Origin: Bugula neritina
Taxonomy: Eukaryota; Bryozoa; Gymnolaemata; Cheilostomatida; Bugulidae
Assembly (NCBI GenBank): GCA_964035545.1
Contig: OZ037767.1
Coordinates: 19,105,628 to 19,169,627 of the forward strand
Reading direction: 5' to 3'
DNA: 64,000 bases
The notes beneath the pieces were generated by a model. It was given only the letters and a program-made list of their open reading frames with translations, was not told where the DNA came from and searched no databases. Numbering within the stretch: position 1 is the first letter of the stretch; the number at the start of each line of letters is the position of its first letter. This document shows positions 1 to 43,500 of the stretch, piece after piece. A program made the translations under genes and the position numbers.

Positions 1-1259
1 ATGCAAACCTTAGCTCTGCCTAGCACATTCACCAAAGACTTATCAACACCTGTAATATGCTTATCTGGTTCCTTTAATTTAATGTTCAACTTTTCTGCAG
101 TCGCCTCAGTAAGTGTAGAAACCTCAGACCCAGTATCTAGCAAGAATTCTACAAGCCTACCACTAACTAGTAAAGTCCTTGTTATTTTAGGACTGACATT
201 GTGATTATAAGTCACATCACTCTTTTTAGAAAACTTCACTGATTTTAAGGAGTCCATTACTCCGATCCTGTTTTCTCTTTGTTCCACATATCTCTTTTTG
301 TGATGGTATCTTTCGTTATCAGAACAATCTTGAGCAATGTGGCCAAATTCCTTGCACATGTAGCAACGGGTTTTAGGGCAGTTTCTCACATAATGTCCTG
401 TACGGTCACATCTAAAGCATCTACCATGACTTTTGTAAGCATTTTGCGATTCATAACTACAATGTTGATATGAATTACATGCCTCCTTTTTCTTTGAAAA
501 AGAGTTGTCTCCATTGATAGAAGTTATCTTATCATAATTAGATCTATGTAGGACTTTATCTCTTTTCTTACAATGTTCTGAGTTACCATTAGCTTGGTAA
601 GAATATGTGAGTCTACCAATTGACTGTTCATCTATGCATTCATTGTTTATTGCATTTAAAGCATCCTCAGAAAGTTTACTTAAATGTGCAGCACGACTTT
701 TTCTTTTCAGCTGTTCCCAGCTTAGGTTAGCATGCTGCAACAAATGTCTACGTAATCCTGTATTTCTTAGACCATTAACTGCTAGTGCAACTGCAAATCC
801 CATTCTAACATCATCATTATTGCCAAAGTTTATTGCTCTACTTAGCTTCTCAACTCTTAGCAAATAATCAATTTCGTTTTCTCCACAAGCTTGGGTCACA
901 GTGACAAACTTCATGGTTTTCACATAAAATGTATCATCTCTATCATAGTGAGATTGCAGTAAGTCTAAGGCTAACTCATATCCATCATCAGAGTTATTAT
1001 TCAAATCAAAACCTAATGACTGTAAAGTATCAAGACCTTCTGACCCTACAGCTCCTAACAAAGCTAAAAGCTTTCTCCTACCTCTAAATCTGCTAACCTG
1101 TTCATCCCCTATTACTTCAAACCCTGCATTAAGGGAAGTAACTTCTATACTCAATTTAAATTGAATGAGCCATGAGTTCCAAGATTTGGTTATGTTGCTT
1201 TCATCCAACTTTAATTTGGGAAAAGCATTAAGGTCTAATTTGATGTCTTCATGAGCCAT
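1..1259 (-). CDS. LTR retrotransposon Gag-protease, partial (runs off left edge)
   Basis: An uninterrupted frame of 419 codons starts with ATG at 1259 and stays open to base 3; I read every codon on the minus strand and found no stop. It encodes a Gag polyprotein followed by the start of an aspartic protease. Two CCHC zinc knuckles of the form CX2CX4HX4C lie near 360-425 (CFRCDRTGHYVRNC and CYMCKEFGHIAQDC); these bind RNA in retroelement Gag. About 60 residues later comes the protease active-site motif LLDTGSEVSTL near 120-160. Reverse transcriptase and integrase would lie to the left of the window. Gag and protease share one frame, unlike the Gypsy element at 8524. The intact frame suggests a recent insertion. 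The family is Ty3/Gypsy-like by layout, but without RT this is not certain. Confidence 0.88.
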   Translation of the reverse strand, partial: MAHEDIKLDLNAFPKLKLDESNITKSWNSWLIQFKLSIEVTSLNAGFEVIGDEQVSRFRGRRKLLALLGAVGSEGLDTLQSLGFDLNNNSDDGYELALDLLQSHYDRDDTFYVKTMKFVTVTQACGENEIDYLLRVEKLSRAINFGNNDDVRMGFAVALAVNGLRNTGLRRHLLQHANLSWEQLKRKSRAAHLSKLSEDALNAINNECIDEQSIGRLTYSYQANGNSEHCKKRDKVLHRSNYDKITSINGDNSFSKKKEACNSYQHCSYESQNAYKSHGRCFRCDRTGHYVRNCPKTRCYMCKEFGHIAQDCSDNERYHHKKRYVEQRENRIGVMDSLKSVKFSKKSDVTYNHNVSPKITRTLLVSGRLVEFLLDTGSEVSTLTEATAEKLNIKLKEPDKHITGVDKSLVNVLGRAKVC

Positions 1260-1570
1260 ACTACACTTGAGCAGTTTTAATAGAGTAAATAAAACAATTT
1301 AATTTTAAGCAGCTATCTTGTGATTATGCACTGTACTCTCAGTTTCAATCTCTGGGCATCCGTGTCTTTTTAAGTTTAATTCTCAGTTCCTTTCGCAGTC
1401 ACTCTTATTCTGAATCTATTAGTATTCTTTATAAATTGCTCAAAAGTCAACACTCACCACCTTTCTCAACAAGCCTCTCAACTCTTTTTTCCAAATATAA
1501 ACCTCTGAAGTCTAGTGAACTCCTAACAACACACTTCTCTCTTTTGTAACTCTTGTCTCCTCAATATCCT

Positions 1571-1583
1571 GCTGACTGCGCCA
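1571..1583 (-). other. Putative primer-binding site of the left-edge retrotransposon
   Basis: Read on the minus strand this is TGGCGCAGTCAGC. It starts with the TGG that pairs with a tRNA CCA end and directly follows a sequence ending in CACTACA, as expected at the inner edge of a 5' LTR. It lies about 310 bases upstream of the Gag start codon, a normal leader length. The tRNA used was not identified. Confidence 0.5.
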
Positions 1584-1954
1584 TGTAGTGTTAACCTACC
1601 AGGCTAAGCTCTAGCTCCAGAGTGTTCCTTGTTGGCTTTCCTTCGGCTATCACTTGTCAGTAGCTTTAGTACTTGCTAGCTTGTAGCTTGTCAACATCAG
1701 ATCATCTTACAAAGTCAACAATCGAAGTTAAAAAGTCTGTAGAGCTATTTGAATGTAAGCCTTTTAAAATTAATGCGGCTTCTTCGAGAGGCTTTTTCAT
1801 TCTGTTGATGTCAAGGTTGAATGTCATAGCGGAATTCCAACAACTTCCTAGTAGAATTCCTTTAGGCCGTGCCTTGCAGCCGAAGCTTTTACTTTTTTAT
1901 GCGCGCTAAGGCACTGTGCGTCTACGTCATTTTCTGGCGTAAGTAATATGTACA
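1584..1954 (-). repeat. Probable 5' LTR of the left-edge retrotransposon (outer edge uncertain)
   Basis: The inner edge abuts the putative PBS. On the minus strand a plausible LTR runs from TGTACATATT at 1954 to CACTACA at 1584, about 371 bp, with the usual TG...CA ends. It contains a CRE-like TGACGTA and a TATA-like CATAAAAAAG about 50-60 bases in. Only one LTR is in the window, so the outer edge and the target duplication cannot be confirmed; other outer edges up to about 2358 are possible. Confidence 0.35.
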
Positions 1955-2642
1955 AAAAGGGGAATTCCCTTATCATTAAATAGCAATTTGTATATGGGAA
2001 TGCAGGCGAGTGCTGCGCGGATCACTCGATGAAGCAACTAGTCTAATGTACGAGTAGTAATATCTATACATGAACTTATGTAAGAATGTCTGATGAAGGT
2101 TTTTTTGGCAAGCTGAGAACTATATAGCTGACTACACTGAAGATATGGTTCACAAAGGAGCAAGTATAACCACATGTCTTCAATGATATCACCACAGGTA
2201 CTGTTAGAACTTAGACCCCTGACCCATTACCTATAGATCTTGGGGCCTGGCCACAATGCGTGTCGTACACTCAGGGAAATTTCCCTTAGCCTGCCATACA
2301 ATCCCAATCTACACAATACACTGGTACTATATTGTCAGGCATGATTAAACTTGTAACAAAAGCTAGACTAGTATCTTTTATAATAAAATCAATAAATCCA
2401 TTTTATTGTTCAATCAGGTTTCACTATAGGTGCTAAATCACTTTGACTATGGAGCTCACATTTACTAGCAGCGATTTCATATGAAGTCTGTCTGTTAAGA
2501 AGAAATTAATCTTGCTGCATATATTATGAAACAGTTCTGGAAATAAAGAATGTCAAAGAGAAAACTTAACAGGTAAGTTTGATGGCAATGAAAAAAGATA
2601 TGATTGTAGCCTAGTAGTAATAAGGTTAATCAATTTAATAGG

Positions 2643-2644
<2 letters not shown>

Positions 2645-2732
<88 letters not shown>
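2645..2732. repeat. (AT)n microsatellite
   Basis: About 88 bases of uninterrupted alternating AT. Open frames across it encode only alternating Tyr-Ile and are not genes. Confidence 0.97.
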
Positions 2733-2739
<7 letters not shown>

Positions 2740-3782
2740 AATTTTGCATTTGCTTCTATAATAATGTTGTGTATATAATAATATTCTACATATAGCAACA
2801 AATAATTCACTCCTAAGGTTAATAAAGCGGCTCATTTAAAGAGATATGGCGGCATTTTAGAAGGAATCTGTTAGCTAATTTTGTCTCTGGTTTGTGAAAT
2901 ATTTTTATCAATAATTGTTAAATCAGAATCAAATATAGACAGCAATTTTATCACAGATGAGACAGTTCTTAATACAATCATTGCGATTTAATTTGTCTGT
3001 GATATCTCATATTGATTAAAGTTGAAATAATTTGTAATAAAAACTAAGCACACCTCTATGCTTTATGTGAAACATTCAGTTATTCAGCAGTTGTAATTAT
3101 CTACTTTATTATCCAAGGTAAACAGCTCAATCATCATGTTTTATTCAGTTGCTTCAATGGTAGGACAACTTCTATATATGTTTACAAGAAACAAAGAGAA
3201 GTATAACTACCATATTTACACAGTTTACATTACATTTGTTCTGTGTTAGCAACGGCTTGCCTAATTGTTGTAATACTTGGCAAGAAAATCTGAGTTAATG
3301 TGAATATAGAATTGGATTGACTGCAAACTTGTTAATAAAGCATTATTGTTATCTGCAAGCTGTCATGCTGTATAACCAAGGATGTGCTGATGTCGCAACC
3401 TAAACAGTTTCCTTGCTGCATTCAATATGATAAAAATGTGGGTTAGATTGAAGCTGATTGCATTGGACTGACTTGTGTTTGTAGCCGAAAGTATTGGCCA
3501 AGTTAGGATTGTAGACTCGGTTCTTATATGGGTGTAAACTTGCTTATCATATTCTTCACAAACCAAGTGGCTATTTGATTTACTAGTCAATTTGTTTAAT
3601 AGAGTAGAGTTGTGATGCCTATATAGAATCATTGCAGCACAATAAGCCACATTAACAATTTTAAGTACGCAAGCTTCAGGTATTTGTTAACAAATTATTC
3701 CTGCAATAACCTTTTTGTAGTATAGCTTCTTGCTTCATTGCATCAGTCTCATGATTTATTTGCAGAGATTCTTTTTTTACAG
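2733..3782. other. AT-rich DNA without a gene I can support
   Basis: Short open frames here lack splice context and similarity to anything recognised. Any first exon or promoter of gene A should lie in or to the left of this stretch. I searched for an arginine-glycine-rich start exon like that of gene B and did not find one. Confidence 0.5.
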
Positions 3783-34100
<30,318 letters not shown>

Positions 34101-36418
34101 CATAGTTTTAATGTTTCGTTAGTTGCATGCAGGTATTATATTTATGTTGAAGTGACTACACTTGGTTGAGGGTTAAAAACTATCTATTTATTTGTATATC
34201 TACATCTTATATATTATATATGTATATAGAACATGACATCATACTGTTGCTGATAATTATATGATTCATACAGTAATAACCAACAATTCTATTGCATGCT
34301 GTGAACATTCAAATCACTACAATCCTTCTTTTCTTCAAAAAGATTATTATTAATTAACTATAATATCTAAAAGTAATTATTTTCATAAATTTTCTATACT
34401 AAGCTCAAATAAAATGATATGCCATAATAATTTCTAGTAAACAATAATTCATAAACAGCTAACTACTCATCAAAATATAGTAGCTTTTACAAAACACAGC
34501 GTTTAGGCAATCATAAGCAAATGTACCAGTACTGGCAAAATGGTAAAGGTCTGTTAGTGATTTGTTTTATTCAAAACAGGTGAAAATGTACATATGTTAA
34601 TAAAAAACCCAAAGATAATATAATTGATATTATAGAAAAATAAATATAGGGTGGTAATTAACCTACAAATTTCAACCAACTTGGGAGATTAGGCTTTTAC
34701 GAAGTAGTTTAATAAAAAGAATATGTAGAGTAGAATATGTTAAAGCTGTTAAGTTACTGAATGGACATAAAATTTAACAAAGCAACGTAATAAAGAAGCA
34801 AACAATATAAAAGCTACTGATAGCAAAAAAGCTGATAGCACTAAAATAATTAGGAAGAAAACAGCACAGCTTAATTGCAATACCGATACACCAGAGGGAG
34901 CAAACTAGCTGAACATATACTCCAAAAAAGAATTTTGCACAAATTACTAAAGAGAAATAACATCATAGAAATATTTAACAGAAAAAATTAATACAATAAA
35001 TTAGCCCAACTATCACATCTGGACATCTGTCATGTATATAACCAAAGTGTTGCTGGTGTGAAATATACTGGGGCAGTGTATGCAATGAGGTGAAGTCAGG
35101 GCAGGTTATGCTATGTAATAGTTTGATGCTGATTAGTGAGATTAGTCATGAGTGGGAGGACAATAAAACATTGGTAGAGTAGTAGATAATTTAAACTGAG
35201 CTCAGCATAAAAACTTGATAGCTGTGTAAAACTGTACTACATTATTTAGAGTAGTAAAAGTGTAAGCCTTAATGCAAGATGTCACTAATTCTTCTGCTGC
35301 AGCATAAAATATTATATAAAGCAAAATGAACTACAGAGTACATTGATAGAATCGTCCAGCATTTTAGAGTTTTATTGAGACATAAAAAATACTTAGGCCA
35401 AAACACTTATACCGTATAACACATAGTTCAACAAAATTTTACTGCCTAGAATAATAGTCAAAGATTTCAATTCACTGAAAATATAATTATATATGTTGCT
35501 AGAACAATTCTCAACCTAATTGAAAACCATTGTAGCTAGAGGGTCTCCCAGGAATGAAGATGTGAGCTTTAAGTAGAGTTTTATTTGTGCTTGATAAACA
35601 ACTATCTAATTGTTGATCTGATAATCTAGAATGGTCTTTCACATTTTTATTTTGAAGATAATTAAAATATGAGCAACTGATAAAAGGTATAAATGTATTA
35701 GGTGCACCTTAAATAATTCTAACCATGAAAGCGTTCATCTAAGCTGTAGTTATTAGTTTGAATTGAGCTTCAGCATATATGTACTTTGCCTGCAGGGCTG
35801 AAAAGATTACTGAATAAAATATGTACGATAGGTTTTAAAGCAATTGCCTATAATTTAACTGTTGACATCTGCATTGTAACTCACATTAATTTATGAAAAC
35901 AGTACAAAACAGATTTATGTAACTAAATAAAATCAGAGTAATTTATTTATCAAGAACATGCAGCTAGCATAACATACAAATGATTATTGAACTAAAAGAT
36001 GAAATGAAAAAATATGCAACACAACACAGTTACATAATAAAACAAACAAAAATCTTGGCTATTAAATACATGATGCAAGCAAATCACAAATTTAGAAACA
36101 GTATAATATTCTAATTAGGCTGTCACACGAGCAGACATTGCTGCTTAATATACTCCTCCCACGGCTGCAGAAAATAGTGGGGAAACTTGTTAGCCAGATC
36201 AGAGGTTAAGGGCGGTACTCAACCCCAACCCGGTTACACTACATATTTAATTACTGGAGAGTTTTGTAGCTACACAAGGCTTTTTTTGTGCCCAGCAAAT
36301 TTATCTTAACTTCAAAAAATGAAATATTTTTTTAATTATAATTTTTAAATTGAAATAACAAACTTTTATATTATTTCTTTTCAAAATAAAGCTCAACATC
36401 AAAGTTAGAATTAGGATC
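34101..36418. other. Intergenic spacer between the convergent ends of genes A and B
   Basis: 2.3 kb of AT-rich DNA with no frame worth calling. It must hold both 3' UTRs. An AATAAA at 34408-34413 is a candidate polyadenylation signal for gene A; no clear canonical signal was found for gene B within 150 bases of its stop. Confidence 0.6.
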
Positions 36419-37574
36419 CTAATTTAACTTGAGCATGCTAATGGCTTGGTTGACACGACTCAGATTCTGAGCTTCTTCGTCACGGTGGTCTTCCATTCTG
36501 TCGGAGACTTCCTGCAGTCCAGAGTAGAGGTCATTGACCTTAACCCTTTGGCTTCTGAGGAAGGAAGGCATTGCAGGAGGAGCGCGGGCAGCAGCCGCAC
36601 GAACTGATGGTTTTGGAGCTGAAAAGTGAAAGCAAATTACCAAAATAAAAATATTACACTATTTCATTCAAATGATTTACAATCACTTGATAGTATTGAC
36701 AGTTTTTATATAACAACAAGTGTTAAATTTTTTTAAACCTTGCACTAATTTATTACAAAATATTTTGTTACTTTTGCTCATAAAATGTTGTTCTGGGAAG
36801 TCAATTATTTTATTGCACAATATCATAATGTCAACATTAGGCCCGTTACCCAGCAGTGCAAAGCAGAGATGGGTAAGAGAAAAGTAACCTCAACCTGAGA
36901 GGACAAAGTGCTTACCAATAGTGGATCTCAACCTAGACTCTTGTGTGTCAGTAAACTTGAAAGCCCTTGTCTGGGAGACGTATCTCGGAGTATTCAGTAC
37001 AGGTTTCTTACAAGAGCCGTAGGGGCAGAGAAATGGCGGTGAACTTTCAGGTTTGAATATCAGCCGATCCATGTATTTCATCTGCAAAATCATAAATAAA
37101 CATAATGAAAGAGTTATTAAAACAAAAATAACAGCTGATTCGATAACTATATTGGTAAATCTTTTTTTATAAAAACTAGTTCTATAAGCAAATACATTTG
37201 CTGTCACATCATGAATCACTACGAACAGTTACACATGATTTAGTGAGAACAAACGAACTTTACACATACAAACACATTATGCCCCTCATTAATATGACAA
37301 GCAAATGAAAAGTAAAACTTTGTTTCACTAGTATAAGCTATTTTCCAACAGCACCAGCATAATGTGACATAAGTTTTGAGATTGAACTGCTTACCGGGAC
37401 AAGATGTCGACAATCCTCTAACGTCACCCATTTTGTAGCGACAGACAAGGGTTCTGTGATTAGATCCGGTAACTCGGAGCCAACTTTCACCATCAGACTC
37501 GGCAGTTTGCAATTAGGACAGGGTGATGTGTACGATGTACATTGCTCACCACAGACTCCCATGCATCTGTACTC
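36419..37574 (-). CDS. ZNFX1: Gene B C-terminal exons 27-29
   Basis: Exon 37574-37395 has the last finger ([19 protein letters not shown]) and LEDCRHLVP, matching gene A LTDCNHILP. Exon 37081-36916 has [20 protein letters not shown]. The last exon, 36618-36419, encodes an Ala/Pro stretch then a coiled-coil-like helix ([17 protein letters not shown]) and ends with TAG. This tail is unlike the basic tail of gene A, and no RZ finger is present. Confidence 0.9.
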
Positions 37575-40500
37575 CTACAACAAATTTATATTTGAACTTG
37601 TTTCTGGAGTATACAATGATTATGATAGTTTTAAAAATGAACTTGTAAAAATAGTATACTATGAAATATGCCTCTTGCTTTTCAATCACTAAGAATATTG
37701 TCATGGGCTGGTACAATATGTAGCAAGAGCATTAATTCAGAATTTCAAAACCAAATTTGTATTTCCTATAGATGGTTTATCTTATATTGAGATAAATCAA
37801 TTTTCTACAAGTTGAAATGGTTTGTAGCTCCACACATGCATGTCTGTATAAATATGATCCATTGAACAATATAGAGAGCTTTTATAATTACAACAGATGA
37901 CATATATTTATTTAAAAACTTATTACTTTGCATAAAACTAGCAAATATTTTTCATGAACTTGCATATCATTAGAAATGAACATATAGCAGCATCTCATAT
38001 TAAAGTGCAAGACTTACATTTTTGCATTTAGAGCAGGTGTACATCTTCCCACATTGCATATCACATGGTACATGGGAACAAGGCTCTCCGCATTTTCTTT
38101 CACATTTATCATGATCAGCGCAGCCCCAGTTACACACTTTACCAGTATCATTAGGGTGGAAAGAGCACGCCTCCTTACATATTCTCGTACACTTGGTTCC
38201 GTGGCTACACCTAAGCATCACGTCATAATTCAGTTATGTAAATTATGTTTCTGGTTTTAAGTCACTCTATAGATTTTCAACAGTATTGATATGCTTCAAG
38301 GCTTTCAAAAATGACAACTATAATAATGCTGTTTTTTACTAGTCATTCAATTAAAAGGAATTAGTCACTACAACAGTAAAAACATGTTTTCTCCTCAAAA
38401 GCAATGTGTATGTAGCAAAATAAAATAATCTCCGAGAAGCTTCAATAAACTGCATTTGATGTTAATAAGTTGAAAACATTATTTTACTTCTGATGCACAA
38501 TTAGCCTAAATTAAATTTGAGAAATTTAGAATTCAATTAGATGATTAAAAGTAATTTATTATTTTTGTTGTGCTCACATTAAATCTTGTGCTTCAAACAA
38601 ATAAATATTTTTTTAAAACTCAATTTTAATCAAGAGCATTCCCGTAATCTAGTTTTCCTTCAAAATACTTGATTTGGATCATAAGCCATAACACTGTCAC
38701 TAAATTAATGAGCAAGAAATAAAATCTTTTGTCTATAATAGCATGCATTACGATAACACTAAAATGCTATGTCCACCATGAATCTATATCATTGGTCAAA
38801 CAGACATGCAAAGTTTATCAATCAACCATGACTCACTTCAGATTACATTTCTGGTTGCAATCCAAACACTTTCCTTTGACTGTGCAGTCATGACACATAC
38901 TTTTGCAGTTGTGACCACAGATGAGTTGCTTGTGACACGTCTGTATACAGTTCATGTGACCTTCAGTTTCACTGGAAGGTAAGAGGAAGTATTAACTCTA
39001 TTTAATTGTACAAAATGCAATCACTTTGGCAACATTCCAAGAACTAATGTAAATAATGAAGTCAATGTAATAGTATTCTTCATTATACAAAGATTCAACA
39101 AATTGGGTCAATTTAACTGAAGTTCATAAGGTTTGAAGCAGCAGTTAGATTGGAGGATTAGTGTGATACAGGTCAAAGGTACACCTCCAGATAGATGGTG
39201 GTGGCAGGAAGGGCATGTGATCACATGTGATCTTATGCTTGAGTCAAAGTCCTGAAACCATGTTGCCAGCACAGTAAAGAGGCACAGTTCTTGGCCCACT
39301 AAAGTTTTTTTATACAGAACTTAATACTTTAAACAAATGTTAGATTTGCAGTTCGAGATCTGGATTATGAGTTAAAACGGAATTGAGCTAAAGGTGCACT
39401 GTAGGCATGTTGCAGTTTCCAAATATATCTAAACCTTACCATTTATAGCATGTCCCAGCACACTGATGTCCACAGCTTAGTGTGTGAGTACAAGGTGTAT
39501 CACACTTGTAGATGTACCGCTGAGTACTAATGTTGAGAGTCATTCTCTGATTGGCCTGATAGCACGGGACGTCCTTTAACTCAAAGCAACGAGAGCACAT
39601 CTGCTGTACAGTCTCTTCGCATTCAGATGTACATGGAACTGAACATCTAAAAGAAAAAGTTACATTATTTAATTATATTGATTTGTTTGAGCTGATCAAG
39701 GCTTTGTATAAAACTGACGTTGTTAGTAGAGTCAAGACTTTAACTTGATTAAAGACTGAAAATAGCCAAAAACACATATATACTTGGTAGATTAGAGACT
39801 TGTAGATATGCAACTATTACATAATTAACATGTAACATGCACACCAAAAACGAAATTCAAATTTACATATGACCAAAATGATTGGACTAAATGAACTCAA
39901 AATAAAATATAAAGAAAAGCAAAGCTAAGATATTCAGCATTAAAACTACGTGTTTTATCATTTATTGATAAATTAAAGTTTGTTTACATAAAAATTGTTG
40001 ACAATTTATGCGCAATCAAAAAAGGTTTTTGTGCTTCAGTGCCGTGTCACTACTACACCACATAAGTAATTGCTACGGCCCATTGCATTACGGTAATCTA
40101 ATATAACTTACTTGATATTTGTTACATAAAAATCTAAAAACATATAAACAATAACGCACCTGTTTTTACAAGCATGCCCACAATGCAGTTTCTTGGGACA
40201 TGGTTCCCGACAAGACAGCTCAGACTGCTTCACGCTGTCATAGAGAATGAAACACGGCACGTCCTGAATATGCTGACAGGGCAGTCTGATTTGCTGCCTC
40301 ACCTGGCACAGAGAGCATGACTGGTGGCACATTCCTGGTAAACAGCAACACTTCATACTTTAGACAGCAGACTCATAGTTACTTAGTTTTCTACACTAGT
40401 CTTTGCTTATCATCACAATATGTGTTGTAACTGTTAGATTGTTCTGAAAAGCAGTAATGATGGAAAATATGAACAATAAAAATTATCTGAAATTTTCTTA

Positions 40501-43500
40501 TATCCTGATTAAGAAAAACTATGAGCTTTACATAGCCTCAGATTTGTCATTTTATGAGAACAAGTATGTGCAGTGTTGAAGTATAAAAGCTCTGATAAAC
40601 TAATCCTCAATTTATCAATGTTTATAAATACCCGTTGATATATTCATGCTTTTCAACAAAAATATCAATTTTACTCAGGCAGAAGACTTCACAGAGTTGC
40701 CTAGCATTGTAAAATCTACTCGTGAAAATTATTACGCCTTGAGATGCCTTTTTTGTGGTTTTGAAAATAATATAGTCAAATGAAATAATACATTCCATTG
40801 TAGATTTGGAGAAGTTTTTAATTATTATTTTGTCAATTAGATTTTAAAAAGCCATATGTGAAGCTTCAGTTTCCAAATGGGTGGTTACATATTGGTACAA
40901 GGGTGGCTACATACTGGTACAAGAGTGGTTACATACTAGTTCTAGGGTGGATACATACTGGCACAAGAGTGGTTACATACTAGTTCTAGGGTGGTTATAT
41001 ACTGGTTCAAGGGCGGTTACATACTGGTAAAAGGGTGGTTACATACTGGTAAAAGGGTGGTTACATACTGGTAAAAGGGTGGTTACATACTGGTAAAAGG
41101 GCGGTTACATACTGGTAAAAGGGTGGTTACATACTGGTAAAAGGGTGGTTACATACTGGTACATGAGTGGTTACATACTGGTACATGAGTGGTTACATAC
41201 TGGTAAAAGGGTGGTTACATACTGGTACATGAGTGGTTACATACTGGTACATGAGTGGTTACATACTTGTACAAGGGTGGTTACATACTGGTACAAGGGT
41301 GGTTACATACTGGTACATGAGTGGTTACATGGAGACAGCGTCTCCTGACACGGTTCTGTACACTGGTAATCCTTATGCTCAAGATCTTTGCTGTGACAAC
41401 TCATCTTACAGGTGTGACCACACTTTAGTTGACGTCTGCAGATTCTCGTGCAGCCGCCTACAAAACAAGGTCAATTATAGAAAATCTCACTATTAACTTG
41501 TTTTATTAGATATTAAATATGTTTACTTTTTCAATTCACTTGAGAAGCTACATATTTCCTATGTAGCGTTAGCTTCCCGATTGATTCGTGTAACTCTTTC
41601 TATCACACTTTCGGTTTTATTATCATATTTTAATTTTATTGAAACATTATGCTACATTAACTGGTCTTAGACCCGATAACCACTAACTATCAACTACTAT
41701 AAACCATTTTCAACTACCAAACAAAAACCAGTAGTCTCCAACCATGATAAAAGCAACCAACCTGCAGGTGACTTTTTCTGAAAATCTTCCGGCTTTTCAA
41801 TTTCGGCAGGATTCTTGTGTCTTCTGCACTGTAAAACTAGCTTACTGCCAAACTCATTGCTCGCTTTTGCTTCATTCACCATCTTCTTCCACATTTCTAT
41901 AGACACACGTTAATCACAGTAATGAGTTTGTGTGTGACAAGACTGTCAGAAATTTTTTTTTCACGTGCTAAGTAGCAGAGTATTTATCAGGGCACTTGGT
42001 TATCAAGCTGAGAATTGTATTAGTACACTTCCAGAAAATTCTATCATTTATAAAAGAATTTTCAAAATAATTTCATTCACATTGTCAAGTATAATATAAA
42101 GCTAAGAAATAAATTGCGTCTTGCTCAGGAACTTCATGTATGACACTACACAGCATTGGTTGCCTGAGCAGACAAGGAATAAGAAAACCCCTGTAGAAAA
42201 TTGCAATTGCAATAAAATACTTGAATGAAAATGTTAGGATATTTTTTAAAATAAGTGATTGTTTTATTCTTCATATTTTTGCATTGTTGATATGTTTTAC
42301 AAACTATGCTTGTCTATAAAAATAATGCAAACCAATGCAATAATTGTTAGTAAGATTTACTGAGTTAAGCTAAATCAGAATCTGGTATTAAACATATATA
42401 TACAAGTTTATTAAATTGTTATTTTTGCAAAAGTTTAGCTTATAGTCATAATATGATAGGTGAATGCAGCAGTGAAAATAAATTTGGAATTGTTTGAACC
42501 CTTAAACGACCCAATTCAGTGATGGCAGGTAACGTACCTGATCCGCGACTGAGCATATCAAAGTTTCCAAACACATACATTCCATACTTGGCCCTGGACA
42601 GACAGACACACACTCGGTTCTCTATCTTCACAAATCCAAGATTGTTATTAGCATTACTCCTGACAAGTGATATGATGAGAATCTTGTTTTCTTCACCTGC
42701 AAATCAAAATTCGCACGCTACTCTTGGTAGAGTTGTATTGCAACAAGCGGTAGCATTAATGGTAATGAAGCTAACTTTACTTTATGAAAACTTGATTTGA
42801 TGTCAATCATCACCTTAGGGTTTTCTAAGGCTAGTTGAAATATAACGCAAATTCAAAGAAGACCAACAAATAAGAAACCAGGTATCTCCTGAAAAATTAA
42901 AGCTAAGAAATAATTGACTTTCTTGCCTATTCAAATGCCAAAAGCATAAAATATGTTAATCTACCCATTGCTTATTGAGAGTCAATGTGTGTATGGAGAA
43001 TCTATGTGTATATTGAGAGTCAATGTGTATATTGAGAGTCAATGTTTAAATACATAATGTTGATACAACAGTTTGACTTATTAGTCTAATTAACACACAT
43101 TTATAAAGAACAAGATCAAAAATGTGTAAAACAATCTTATTGGTAGTTTATAGCATAACATTACTTCAAATTCATACCAATCTTTGATACTTTTACATCT
43201 TTTATTTTCTCCCAAGTTATTTACAGTTGTTTCGGTTGCAAAAATATATTTATTAAGGAATAAGAATGTTCCTATTTTATTTTTTTTCAACCTCATGCTG
43301 TTACTTCAAAAAAGGGAGTATATTCTTTCAATTTTTAAAAATGAAGTCAATTTTTAAAAATGAAGTCAATTTTCAGCGTTTTCTGTTAGTTTATGTGATT
43401 GGGACAGCCAATGTGACAATCATGCTTAATAAAACTTTTATAGCTTTGAGCAGAGCACCTAAATCACAAGTTATTAAAAAACTCAATATAAATTGTAGAA

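Noticed and set aside
40880-41332. CRISPR-like array
   Set aside because: Units are contiguous with no unique spacers; it is a eukaryotic minisatellite.
41145-41496. Repetitive frames encoding [17 protein letters not shown]-like repeats on +
   Set aside because: They are readings of the 22-bp minisatellite on the non-coding strand of gene B.
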